Of a DNA stretch of 64,000 bases, positions 36,256-44,081 are shown piece after piece. The translations under genes were made by a program, and so were the position numbers. The stretch lies in assembly GCF_025961835.1 (NCBI RefSeq), contig NZ_JAOQOK010000001.1:1054001-1118000 (forward strand), in the 5' to 3' direction. Under the pieces are notes generated by a model. That model did no database searches, was not told the DNA's origin, and worked only from the letters and a program-made list of their open reading frames with translations. Origin of the DNA: Sphingobium sp. B2D3C. GTDB taxonomy: Bacteria > Pseudomonadota > Alphaproteobacteria > Sphingomonadales > Sphingomonadaceae. Each line of letters begins with the position of its first letter. The first letter of the stretch is position 1.

Positions 36256-37029
36256 ATGACGCTCAAGCTGGTCATGTTGGGGAGCGGCACCTCCTCGGGC
36301 GTTCCGCGCATCGGCAATGATTGGGGGCAGTGCGATCCCGCCGAGCCGCGCAACCGTCGCATCCGCGTCTCGATCCTTGTCGAGAGTGCGACCACGCGGT
36401 TGCTGGTCGACACCTCCCCGGATTTCCGCGCGCAGATGCTGGCGGCCGATGTCGTGCATCTGGATGCCGTCTTCTGGACCCACGACCATGCCGATCACTG
36501 CCACGGCATCGATGATCTGCGCCAGATCATGCATCATCGCGGCACCCCTGTGCCCGGCTATGGTCACAAGGCGACCATGGCGGCGTTGCGCAGCCGCTTC
36601 GACTATGCGTTCGATGGGCGCGAGGGGTATCGCGCGACGATCGCCGGCCATGATCTGCCCGATGAGGGGGTGACAGTTGGTGACATCGCGGTCACCCATG
36701 TCGATCAGCCCCATGGCTTCATCTCCTCGAGCGGCTTTCGATTCTCCTGTGGCGGCCGGTCGCTGGCCTACGCCACGGATTTTCACGAGATGACCGATGC
36801 GATGGTCTCGCTCTATGCGGGCGTCGATTGTCTCGTCATCGATGCGCTGCGCGAGCGGCCGCACCCGACCCACGCCCATCTGGCTCTGACGCTGGAGGCG
36901 ATCGCGCGGATACGCCCAGGCCGCGCCATCCTCACCCACATGGATAACAGCATGGACTACGCCCGTCTGCGCGCCATGCTTCCCGAAGGCGTCGAGCCCG
37001 GCTACGATGGTCTGACCGCCCTGATCTGA
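36256..37029 (+). CDS. MBL-fold metallo-hydrolase (PhnP-like phosphodiesterase family)
   Basis: A 257-residue beta-lactamase-fold enzyme. The zinc motif THDHADHCHG (HxHxDH) is present, together with LGSGTSSGVPRIG at the N-terminus, the SPDFR loop, YATDFHEM and DALRERPHPTHAHL. This pattern matches the PhnP/RNase Z-like group, which cleaves cyclic phosphodiesters. No phn genes are nearby, so it is probably a housekeeping member of the metG-tatD-MBL operon common in alphaproteobacteria. Confidence 0.87.
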   Translation: MTLKLVMLGSGTSSGVPRIGNDWGQCDPAEPRNRRIRVSILVESATTRLLVDTSPDFRAQMLAADVVHLDAVFWTHDHADHCHGIDDLRQIMHHRGTPVPGYGHKATMAALRSRFDYAFDGREGYRATIAGHDLPDEGVTVGDIAVTHVDQPHGFISSSGFRFSCGGRSLAYATDFHEMTDAMVSLYAGVDCLVIDALRERPHPTHAHLALTLEAIARIRPGRAILTHMDNSMDYARLRAMLPEGVEPGYDGLTALI

Positions 37030-37069
37030 TCTCCCTTCGCGGGCGTCCGTTCCAGCAGGAGAGTTGGCC

Positions 37070-37246
37070 ATGGCCGATATGATTGCGCACAGCCTCTGGT
37101 TCGTCCTGGCCTTCGCCCTCGTCGGCAGCAGCCTGGCCCTGCGCCGCCTTCCGCTCCACCATCTGGTGAAGATGATCCTCGTCTGGATCGCGATTTTCGC
37201 GGCTGTCTGGATCGTCGTTCTGGCCTTCCGCGGCCTCTCTGGCTGA
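37070..37246 (+). CDS. Small two-helix membrane protein
   Basis: A 58-residue hydrophobic protein with two predicted membrane helices (about residues 7-23 and 33-54) joined by a basic loop, RRLPLHHLVK. AGGAGA lies 8 bases before the ATG at 37070. It is in line with the MBL gene after 40 bases and is probably the last gene of the metG operon. No function is recognised. It is the last chromosomal gene before the tRNA used as integration site. Confidence 0.65.
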   Translation: MADMIAHSLWFVLAFALVGSSLALRRLPLHHLVKMILVWIAIFAAVWIVVLAFRGLSG

Positions 37247-37339
37247 CCCCAACACAATATTTTGCATCAATCCCATCTTATCTGTCCGAGGCTGTTGACA
37301 CCCCCGAACAGCCCCCCTAAAGCGCCGGTCCTACCCCGT

Positions 37340-37426
37340 GCCCAGATGGCGGAATTGGTAGACGCACCAGCTTCAGGTGCTGGCGATCGCAAGGTCGTGG
37401 AGGTTCGAGTCCTCTTCTGGGCACCA
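37340..37426 (+). tRNA. tRNA-Leu (anticodon CAG)
   Basis: The acceptor GCCCAGA pairs with TCTGGGC, followed by discriminator A and encoded CCA. The anticodon loop CTTCAGGT contains CAG, there is a long type II variable arm, and the T arm is GGTTCGAGTCC. The length is 87 bases. The gene is intact and serves as the left boundary of the integrated element. Confidence 0.97.
37404..37426 (+). other. Probable attL site of the integrated element (3' end of tRNA-Leu)
   Basis: P4-type integrases recombine into the 3' part of tRNA genes and recreate the tRNA. The integrase gene begins 177 bases beyond this end and points away from the tRNA. I found no second copy of the tRNA 3' sequence (TTCGAGTCC...GGGCACCA) further right in the window, so attR must lie beyond 64000. 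The exact crossover length is not known. Confidence 0.6.
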
Positions 37427-37530
37427 ATACTGGCTCTGGCAGCGTCCAGATAAGTCCAGTAAGCGGCTGGTTTCACAGCATTTCTTGACCGAGAATCGCC
37501 AGACACCGTCCGGCGACATCCGGCTATGAG

Positions 37531-37570
37531 CACCAAAAACCACCCCCTGTTGGTGGTTCATTTGGTGGTC
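37531..37570. repeat. Clustered GGTGGT repeats ahead of the integrase (possible arm sites)
   Basis: TTGGTGGTT (37550-37558) and TTTGGTGGTC (37561-37570) are direct repeats. CACCAAA (37531-37537) and AACCACC (37538-37544) are their inverted counterparts, the latter forming a 7-bp hairpin with GGTGGTT. They lie between the putative attL and the integrase start, where phage-type integrases place arm-binding sites. Function is inferred from position. Confidence 0.45.
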
Positions 37571-37603
37571 ACGGATCGACCCGGCTTTGCTGGGAAAACG
37601 ATC

Positions 37604-38833
37604 ATGCTAACCTATATCCAGATCAACGCAGCCAAGCCCAGGGACAAGGAGTACGCCCTCTCCGATTCTCAAGGCCTCCATCTCACCGTCCGGCCCAACG
37701 GCTCCAAGCTTTGGCGCTTCAAATATCGTTTCCTGGACAAGCAGAAGACGCTTCATCTCGGAGGGTGGCCAACGATCAGCCTCGCGGATGCCCGCGTCCG
37801 GCGGGACGAGGCCAAGAAGCTCGTGGCAAACGGTATCGATCCCGCGCTGGAAAAAAAGCGCTCCCGCATCGCTGCCAAATATGCTGCAGCCAACACCTTC
37901 CAGGCGGTGGCCGAGGAATGGCTCGTCAAATGCGAGCGAGACGGCCTCGCAAAGGTGACGATCGAGAAAATCGCGTGGCTGCTAGCCAAGGCCTACCCGG
38001 TGATCGGCAACATCCCCATAGCGCAGATCACACCACACGAGGCGCTCGCAGTCCTGCGCAAAGTCGAGGCCACTGGAGCATATGAAAGCGCGCGGCGCAT
38101 GCGGAGCGTGCTTAGCCGGGTATTCCGCTACGGGGTCGCGACCGTGCGATGCGACAAGGATGTCGCTGCCGACCTACGCGGGGCGATCGCCTCGCCCAAG
38201 GTCAAGCATTTCGCCGCCATAACCCAGCCTTCGGAAGTAGGCGAACTGCTCCGTGCCATCGACGGCTACAGCGGGCACAAGGTGACTGTGATGGCAATGC
38301 GATTGTCGCCACATGTGCTGCTCCGCCCGGGCGAACTCCGGCAGGCCGAGTGGACCGACATCGACTTCGAAGAGGCGATCTGGTTCATTCCCGCAGAGCG
38401 CATGAAGATGCGGCGGCCACACCGGGTGCCGCTGTCGCGGCAGGTGATCGCGATGCTCAGGGAGCTTCACGAGCACACACATTGGTGGAAATTCCTGTTT
38501 CCGTGCCTCGGAAAGCCACGCAAGGCGATGTCGGAGAATGCCGTGAACCAGGGCCTTCGAAAGCTCGGCTACACCACCGATCAGATGACCGCACATGGGT
38601 TCCGAGCAATGGCCGCTACGCTTCTCAACGAAATGGGCCAGTGGAATCCCGATGCGATCGAGCGTCAGCTTGCGCACGTGGATACCAATCAGGTCAGGCG
38701 GGCTTATGCGCGCGGGGAATATTGGGATGAGCGCGTCGAAATGATGCAGCACTGGTCGGACTATCTCGACCGGCTACGGGATGGGGGAAAGGTGCTCCGC
38801 CCGGATTTTAGGATGGTCCGGCAACGGCAATGA
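37604..38833 (+). CDS. int: P4-type tyrosine site-specific integrase
   Basis: Catalyses insertion into and excision from tRNA-Leu. The product is 409 residues from the ATG at 37604 (GGGAAAA upstream); the frame extends to 37526, but the added residues run through the repeat region. Domains: N-terminal DUF4102-type arm-binding (SDSQGLHLTVRPNGSKLWRF...LGGWPTISLADAR), core-binding SAM-like domain, and catalytic domain with Arg241 (LRPGELR), His331/Arg334 (HGFR), the LAHVDTNQ histidine, and Tyr368 or Tyr372 (AYARGEYWDER) as nucleophile. All catalytic residues are present, so it looks functional. Confidence 0.95.
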   Translation: MLTYIQINAAKPRDKEYALSDSQGLHLTVRPNGSKLWRFKYRFLDKQKTLHLGGWPTISLADARVRRDEAKKLVANGIDPALEKKRSRIAAKYAAANTFQAVAEEWLVKCERDGLAKVTIEKIAWLLAKAYPVIGNIPIAQITPHEALAVLRKVEATGAYESARRMRSVLSRVFRYGVATVRCDKDVAADLRGAIASPKVKHFAAITQPSEVGELLRAIDGYSGHKVTVMAMRLSPHVLLRPGELRQAEWTDIDFEEAIWFIPAERMKMRRPHRVPLSRQVIAMLRELHEHTHWWKFLFPCLGKPRKAMSENAVNQGLRKLGYTTDQMTAHGFRAMAATLLNEMGQWNPDAIERQLAHVDTNQVRRAYARGEYWDERVEMMQHWSDYLDRLRDGGKVLRPDFRMVRQRQ

Positions 38834-38839
38834 CAGTCA

Positions 38840-38863
38840 CCGGAGCGCCTGCGGGCGCTCCGG
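38840..38863. terminator. Perfect hairpin after the integrase gene
   Basis: CCGGAGCGCC (38840-38849) pairs with GGCGCTCCGG (38854-38863) over a TGCG tetraloop, a 10-bp perfect stem starting 6 bases after the integrase stop. It lacks a T-run, so termination would need a factor or only be partial. Confidence 0.6.
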
Positions 38864-39306
38864 CAGCGCCTAACTTAGAGCGGCTGAATGCATCGGCATA
38901 CCAGCCGACCCCATGGATCCAAGTTCGATGTCTGCCGCCTCATCTGCGGATGGAAAGCGTGTGAACGACAGAATGTGGGACATTTCTGCCATTCACTCTC
39001 TACTCGTTGAACGACAGGTCTGGCCAACAGCGGACATCTGGCGCTTGATTGACGTGCGCAGGCTACTAGCATTGATCTCGGCGCCGACATGCGGACAATG
39101 CGTTCACCGTCTTCCGCTGACAGCTTTTCCAGCTTCTCGATGAGACTGCCACCCAGCCGGTCGACCCATAGCCGCCCATCCGCCTTGAGCAATAACTTCG
39201 ACGACCGAAGGTTAAGATTGGTTTGAAACAGGCTGGCGCGCCTCGGCTGAAATACTACACTCGATCTACTTGCATGCCCGAGCCCCGGGCGCGGTCGGAG
39301 TTTTGG
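38864..39306. other. Gap between integrase and defence ATPase: degraded sequence
   Basis: About 440 bases without an intact gene. The minus strand of 39088-39190 encodes a peptide resembling part of TrbB (separate entry). The stretch around 38980-39050 has a short CGCCAGATGTCCGCTGTTGG-type segment (minus strand) of the kind often found in non-coding DNA of alphaproteobacteria. The promoter of the defence gene must lie near 39200-39300. Confidence 0.5.
39088..39190 (-). pseudogene. Relic resembling an internal piece of trbB
   Basis: The minus strand reads KADGRLWVDRLGG, then LSAEDGERIVR. The same two blocks occur in the N-terminal part of TrbB ATPases, and the intact trbB of this window has NPDGALRLDRLGEG and VERIIRLVASH at matching spacing (about 17 residues between blocks in both). 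After ERIVR the similarity is lost and the frame carries no ATPase motifs, so it would be a short, frameshifted leftover. The match is from memory of the family, not a search. Confidence 0.45.
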
Positions 39307-42288
39307 ATGGCGGGAGCAGTCGAAAGAGGATCGCTGTGGCACAGGTGGGATCCGCATATTCACACGCCGGGGACCATTCTTTCAGACCAATACCCTGCCA
39401 ATGACGGATGGGAGCAGTTCCTAAGTCGGATCGAGGCGTCCAATCCGCCAGTTCGCGTGCTTGGCATCACCGACTATTACAGCACAGCGACATACGAGAC
39501 AGCATGCGCACACAAGGCGTCCGGCCGGATGCCGAATGTCGAGTTGATCTTCGCCAATGTTGAGCTGAGGCTAGGAATTGGCACGAGTAACGGCAATCCC
39601 GTGAACGTGCATCTGCTCGTCTCACCAGACGACAGCGACCATCTATCCCGCCTGCACAGCTTCCTCGCCAATCTCGAATTTGAAGCTCTGGGCGAGCGCT
39701 ATCGCTGCACACCCGAGCAGATCCGAGCGCTCGGCCGTGCACACGATCGCTCTGTTTCGACCGATGCGCAGGCGCTCGAAGTCGGCACCAATCAGTTCAA
39801 GGTCGATCTCGCCAATCTTCGAGAAGCCTTTCGTCATAGTACGTGGGCGCAGGAAAATATTTTGATTGGCGTCGCCGCGAGCAGCACCGATGGCACGGCA
39901 GGCTTGCAGGCCGATGCATCGCTTACCCGTCTTCGGCGTGAAATCGAAAGTGCTGCGCACGTCATCTTCTCTGGCCGCCCGGCCGATAGAACGTTCTGGC
40001 TCGGCCAGAATTCGGCTATGTCGGCCCAGGACATCATCACCCAATATGGCAGCTTGAAGCCTTGCATCCACGGCAGCGACGCGCATCGTCCCGGGCGCGT
40101 CGCTGCGCCCGATAACGACCGCCGGTGCTGGTTGAAGGGCGATCTTCGCTTCGAGACGTTGCGCCAAGCCTGCCTCGAACCCGACATCCGAGTCTTCGTC
40201 GGCGTGGCGGCCCCGCCCGCCGCACCCCCGTCACAGACTATCGACGAGGTAACGGTCAGCAATGCAACGTTTCTGTCCGAGCCCGTCATGCCGCTCAATC
40301 CAGGCCTTGTCGGCATCATCGGCGCGCGGGGTTCGGGCAAGACAGCGCTTGCTGATTTCATCGCCGTCGGAGCGGGCGCTTTTTCGCTGCACTCGAACCG
40401 ACTGTCGTTCATCGACCGCGCCCGCCAGCATCTTGCTGGCACGAGGGTAGACCTCGGGTGGGGCGACGAAACCGGTTCGGGTACGGCGATCGACGATCTC
40501 GGCGGGTTTGGCGATGCTTCCGATCCTTATGTCCGTTATCTGAGCCAGCAATTCGTCGATCGGCTTTGCTCGGCCGAAGGGATGACGGATGAGCTGCTTG
40601 AAGAGATCCAGCGCGTAATCTTCATGGCCCATCCAACCGAGGAGCGGCAAGGTGCGAGCAACTTCACGGAGCTCCTCGATATTCGCGCGGATGCGGCTCG
40701 AAGGGCGCGGTCGCACTATGAGGACGAGTTACGCGAACTCGCCGATGAGTTTGTTGCCGAGCAGGAAAAGGTCGCTAGGGCGCCCGGCCTTCGCACACAG
40801 CTCTCCGGGCTGCAGGAGGCGATCCGCAAGAGCCAAGCTGATCGTCTCGCTTTGGTGGCCAAAAACGGCGGGAGTCAGGATCGGCTCGACGCTTACACCA
40901 CGTTGGCAAATGTCCTGCAGGTCCGCCGTTCGGAATTCGAGCAGCTGGAGCGCCGCAAGACGGCATTGGAAAGCCTCGCCGCAGAGGTAGCCCTCTACAA
41001 AACCCGCTGGTTTCCCGACCAGTATCGCCAGCTTCAGCAGCGACATCAGACCGCCCAACTCCCGGCTGACCTATGGCCGCGCTTCATGCTAAGATTCGAC
41101 GGCGACGTCGACGGCGCGATCATCGATCAGCAGCGCGCCAATCTTTTGGCACTGGGCACGCTCCTCGGTACGCCACCGGCGCCGCCCGCGACGCCGGAGA
41201 TGTCGGTTCTGCCCACTGGCGCCGTCCTGGCCCAGCAGACGATCAGCGTCTTGGCCGCAGAAGCCAAGCGTCTCGAGGCGTTGATCGGTGTCGACAAGCA
41301 GGCCTCACAGGCGCTCACCCAGTTGAACAGCAAGATCGCCGCTGATGAAGGCCGCGCGGCCAATCTGGCACGGCAAATCGAAGCCGCGAGCAAGGCACCG
41401 ACCCGCGTTGAGGAAATTCGTCGCGACCGGGTAAGCGCCTACCAGAAGGTGTTCGAAGCGCTGGTAGCCGAGCAGGACCAACTCCGGGCACTATATGCCC
41501 CGCTGACTGCGCGCATCGAGGCGGAGAGCGGGTCAGCGAGAAAGCTGGCCTTCGTCGTCCGCCGTCGGGTCGATGTCGAGCAATGGGGGGAATGGGGCGA
41601 ACAGCTTCTTGATCTGCGGAAGGGATCGACGCTTCGACGCGGCACGCTCGCGGAATTGGCCACCCGCTGGCTCTTGCCTGCCTGGTCGACCGGAACTCCC
41701 GAGCTGGTCACACAAGCTCTCGCCCAGTTTCGTGAAACCTACGACAACGCGCTGACGGAATGCTGCCCATATGACCTTCGCGATCCCGCCGAGGCTGCGA
41801 AGGTGCGGCAGTGGGCCGGTCAGATTTCGGCATGGCTCTATGGCACGGCACATATCGAGATCGCCTATGGCGTGCAGTACGAAGGCACCGACGTCGAACG
41901 GCTCTCACCGGGCACGCGCGGCATCGTCCTGCTTTTGCTGTATCTCGCGATCGATCTCGATGACAGTCGCCCGCTCTTGATTGATCAGCCGGAGGAAAAT
42001 CTAGATCCGAAATCGATCTTCGAGGAATTGGTCGCTCGATTCCGGAGCGCCAAGCAACGGCGCCAGATCATCATCGTCACGCACAACGCCAACCTCATCG
42101 TCAACGCGGACGCTGATCAGGTGATTGTCGCGACTTGCGGCCCACATCGGCCCGGCGAGTTGCCCGAGATCTGCTATACCTCGGGTGGTCTCGAAAACCC
42201 GACCATTCGTGCCCATGTCTGCGACATTCTCGAAGGCGGCGAACACGCTTTCAAGGAACGTGCGAAGCGGCTGCGCGTGCGGATCTGA
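39307..42288 (+). CDS. PHP-domain / SMC-like ATPase, TrlF or Ppl-type antiphage defence protein
   Basis: A 993-residue single protein. The N-terminal PHP phosphoesterase domain has HxH (WDPHIHTPG, His17/His19), GITDYYS and HGSDAHRPG. An ABC/SMC-type ATPase follows: Walker A GARGSGKT at 339-346, a long alpha-helical, coiled-coil-like insert (about 470-770), a signature-like LSPGTRG, Walker B LLIDQPEENLD at 890-900 and the switch histidine in IIIVTHNANLIV. This architecture matches the single-gene Ppl defence system and the TrlF-family annotation. ATP hydrolysis probably gates nuclease action by the PHP part. The ATG at 39307 (GGAG upstream) is preferred; the frame is open to 39223. Confidence 0.8.
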   Translation: MAGAVERGSLWHRWDPHIHTPGTILSDQYPANDGWEQFLSRIEASNPPVRVLGITDYYSTATYETACAHKASGRMPNVELIFANVELRLGIGTSNGNPVNVHLLVSPDDSDHLSRLHSFLANLEFEALGERYRCTPEQIRALGRAHDRSVSTDAQALEVGTNQFKVDLANLREAFRHSTWAQENILIGVAASSTDGTAGLQADASLTRLRREIESAAHVIFSGRPADRTFWLGQNSAMSAQDIITQYGSLKPCIHGSDAHRPGRVAAPDNDRRCWLKGDLRFETLRQACLEPDIRVFVGVAAPPAAPPSQTIDEVTVSNATFLSEPVMPLNPGLVGIIGARGSGKTALADFIAVGAGAFSLHSNRLSFIDRARQHLAGTRVDLGWGDETGSGTAIDDLGGFGDASDPYVRYLSQQFVDRLCSAEGMTDELLEEIQRVIFMAHPTEERQGASNFTELLDIRADAARRARSHYEDELRELADEFVAEQEKVARAPGLRTQLSGLQEAIRKSQADRLALVAKNGGSQDRLDAYTTLANVLQVRRSEFEQLERRKTALESLAAEVALYKTRWFPDQYRQLQQRHQTAQLPADLWPRFMLRFDGDVDGAIIDQQRANLLALGTLLGTPPAPPATPEMSVLPTGAVLAQQTISVLAAEAKRLEALIGVDKQASQALTQLNSKIAADEGRAANLARQIEAASKAPTRVEEIRRDRVSAYQKVFEALVAEQDQLRALYAPLTARIEAESGSARKLAFVVRRRVDVEQWGEWGEQLLDLRKGSTLRRGTLAELATRWLLPAWSTGTPELVTQALAQFRETYDNALTECCPYDLRDPAEAAKVRQWAGQISAWLYGTAHIEIAYGVQYEGTDVERLSPGTRGIVLLLLYLAIDLDDSRPLLIDQPEENLDPKSIFEELVARFRSAKQRRQIIIVTHNANLIVNADADQVIVATCGPHRPGELPEICYTSGGLENPTIRAHVCDILEGGEHAFKERAKRLRVRI

Positions 42289-42437
42289 CGCGGCACGTAC
42301 CCCACTGTGCTGCCTCTTTCCGACCGTTGGTTTCACCACACTTGATTGGCGGCTCCTGTCGGATCCGGACGTTCGCGCTCCGACAGGGGAACGGCGATAT
42401 CTGGTCGAATGCCGACACCGACCGCTCGAAGAAGCCA

Positions 42438-43145
42438 CTAGCTCGAATATTGGTCGTGGCGCCTGACCCATTCCATTGAGAAGGCGAAACCGTCTTCGTC
42501 TCGTCCTTTGGGAACGAGATCAAGGAATTGATATGCCCCGTTCACATTGTCGATTCCTCGCCCATGGGTCGAGTAGGTATGGAAGATTTCGCCGTCACCA
42601 TCTCGCGCGAAGACGCTGATACCTTGTTCCTCGTTGGCGCCGATCGGACGGACCTCATAGTTGTAGAGCGCCTTACCTCGCGCCACATCATCTTCCGTGA
42701 AGGAGACATGATAATCGAAGTTGAAGTCCGACTGGTATGATGAGACCCAATCGAATGTCCAGCCCATGCGACGCTTGTAGGCAGCAAGCTTGGAAAACGG
42801 CGCCCTCGAGATGGCGGTGAACGCCACGTCACGAGCACGCAGGTGACTTTGGATGCCTTCGAAATTGTCGGCCCAGAAAGAGCAGGACTTGCAGGCCTCG
42901 CTCCATTCGGGACCAAACATCAGGTGATAGACGACGAGCTGCGAGCACGAGCCGAACAGGTCCAGGAAGGCCAGCTCGCCATCCGGCCCAGTAAAGCGAT
43001 AGGGCTTTTCGACCCGCTCCCAAGGCATTTCCATCCGTCGCCTCGTGATTGCGTCGCGTTGGCGCATGAGCGCCTTTTCCTCCGCAAGGAGAGCGAGACG
43101 GGCCTCCAGCCATTCCTGGTGGGAGACTATGTTGCGATTTTCCAT
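42438..43145 (-). CDS. DUF899 family thioredoxin-like protein
   Basis: A 235-residue protein of the DUF899 group: VSHQEWLEARLALLAEEKAL at the N-terminus, FGPEWSEACKSCSFWADNFEG with a CxxC pair, RAPFSKLAAYKRRMGWTFDWVSSY and DVARGKALYNYEVRP. The fold is thioredoxin-like, and some members are annotated as dithiol-disulfide isomerases. GGAGGG precedes the ATG. It ends the ArsR-SRPBCC-DUF899 unit, a combination common as accessory cargo. Biological role unknown. Confidence 0.85.
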   Translation of the reverse strand: MENRNIVSHQEWLEARLALLAEEKALMRQRDAITRRRMEMPWERVEKPYRFTGPDGELAFLDLFGSCSQLVVYHLMFGPEWSEACKSCSFWADNFEGIQSHLRARDVAFTAISRAPFSKLAAYKRRMGWTFDWVSSYQSDFNFDYHVSFTEDDVARGKALYNYEVRPIGANEEQGISVFARDGDGEIFHTYSTHGRGIDNVNGAYQFLDLVPKGRDEDGFAFSMEWVRRHDQYSS

Positions 43146-43186
43146 TTAGCCCTCCGATGTCGCCAAAGAATAACGGACATCGCCGA

Positions 43187-43666
43187 TCACTGCAGGCTTG
43201 CGGACGTTTGCTCGCCAGACACTGTGGAGACCTTCTCCACCACTTCGCGCCAGCCCTTCGTCATGTTCTCATACGCCGTCTCGTTGCGCGGGAGCACAAA
43301 CCCTGAATGGACCAACCTCAGGCGGGTACCATTGCCCTCTGGCGTCAACGTCCAGGTCACCACGGTATCCATCAGGGAACCATATCCAACATTGGCCGCA
43401 TCGCCGCCCTGCCAGCTGAAGGAGAAAAGCTTCTCAGGAATGATCTCTAAAACGCGGCAGCGGATCAGACCATCCCAAGCGCCGGCCGCTGTCGTCTGAA
43501 AGGTGAACTGCTTTCCGACCTCCGCCTCGAAGCCCGTCGGCTCCATAAGCCACCGACCTATCAGCTCACCTGTGGTCAGCGTCCGCCATATCTTGGCGAC
43601 TGAGTGGGAAAATACTTCCTCGATCATGATGTCACTGGTTTCGACAGCAGTCGTTTGGTTGCTCAT
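43187..43666 (-). CDS. SRPBCC (AHSA1-like) ligand-binding protein
   Basis: A 159-residue single-domain START/AHSA1 protein: MIEEVFSHSVAKIWRTLTTGELIGRWLMEPTGFEAEVG, LIRCRVLEIIPEKLFSFSW, VVTWTLTPEGNGTRLRLVHSGF and a C-terminal helix NMTKGWREVVEKV (blocks separated). It starts inside the arsR stop (ATGA), so it is translationally coupled to that regulator. ArsR-AHSA1 pairs are frequent in bacteria; the SRPBCC part probably binds a small hydrophobic ligand. Confidence 0.85.
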   Translation of the reverse strand: MSNQTTAVETSDIMIEEVFSHSVAKIWRTLTTGELIGRWLMEPTGFEAEVGKQFTFQTTAAGAWDGLIRCRVLEIIPEKLFSFSWQGGDAANVGYGSLMDTVVTWTLTPEGNGTRLRLVHSGFVLPRNETAYENMTKGWREVVEKVSTVSGEQTSASLQ

Positions 43667-43992
43667 TCTTCGATTCCTTCCAACAGATCGCGCAAGCCGT
43701 CGAAGCGCTCGCGCCAGAAACCCTGGTAGTGGCCCAGCCAATCCGAAAGCGGCTTCAGGCCCTCGGGTTGAACTGAGTAAAAAACCTGCCGGCCGTCCGC
43801 TTTCGAGGCGACGAGGCCAGCCTGCTTGAGCTTCGCGAGATGTTGAGAAACAGCGCCCTGCGTGACGCCGCTGACGCGCGTCAGGTGAGATACCGAAACC
43901 TCGCTCGATCGGGCGATCTCTTCGAAAACCGCCCTGCGGGTGGGGTCGGAGAGTGCCCGGATCACATCATCGACTTGTAGAGCAATTGTCAT
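43663..43992 (-). CDS. ArsR-family transcriptional regulator
   Basis: A 109-residue winged-helix repressor: DVIRALSDPTRRAVFEEIA, recognition helix region VSGVTQGAVSQHLAKLKQAGLV, and wing KADGRQVFYSVQ. The metal-binding ELCVCDL motif is absent, so it is not an arsenic or cadmium sensor of the classical type. It heads ArsR-SRPBCC-DUF899 and probably represses its own promoter, which carries alternating ACTAA/TTAGT arms. The ATG at 43992 has no ribosome-binding site and fits a leaderless start. Confidence 0.9.
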   Translation of the reverse strand: MTIALQVDDVIRALSDPTRRAVFEEIARSSEVSVSHLTRVSGVTQGAVSQHLAKLKQAGLVASKADGRQVFYSVQPEGLKPLSDWLGHYQGFWRERFDGLRDLLEGIEE

Positions 43993-43997
43993 GCGAA

Positions 43998-44035
43998 TCG
44001 ATTAGCAGACACTAATACGTTAGTCAATACTAATG
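43998..44035 (-). promoter_or_regulatory. Promoter and operator of the arsR operon
   Basis: On the minus strand TTGACT (44028-44023) and TAATCG lie 17 bases apart, matching -35 and -10 spacing. The ATG of arsR starts 6 bases after the -10, so the transcript would be leaderless. The interval contains ACTAA-N4-TTAGT and TTAGT-N4-ACTAA (44011-44033), a symmetric arrangement expected for an ArsR dimer site overlapping the promoter. Confidence 0.55.
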
Positions 44036-44081
44036 CGTTTGCAGATGGTAATGCTGCGATTTCGGTGCCTGAGATACGCGC

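Noticed and set aside
38875..39363. 162-codon minus-strand frame behind the integrase
   Set aside because: Not an intact gene: only 39088-39190 shows protein-like similarity (trbB relic), the rest is unrelated.
42289..42437. Possible gene in the gap between the defence ATPase and DUF899
   Set aside because: Only 149 bases, no start with ribosome-binding site and no recognisable peptide; probably decayed intergenic DNA.
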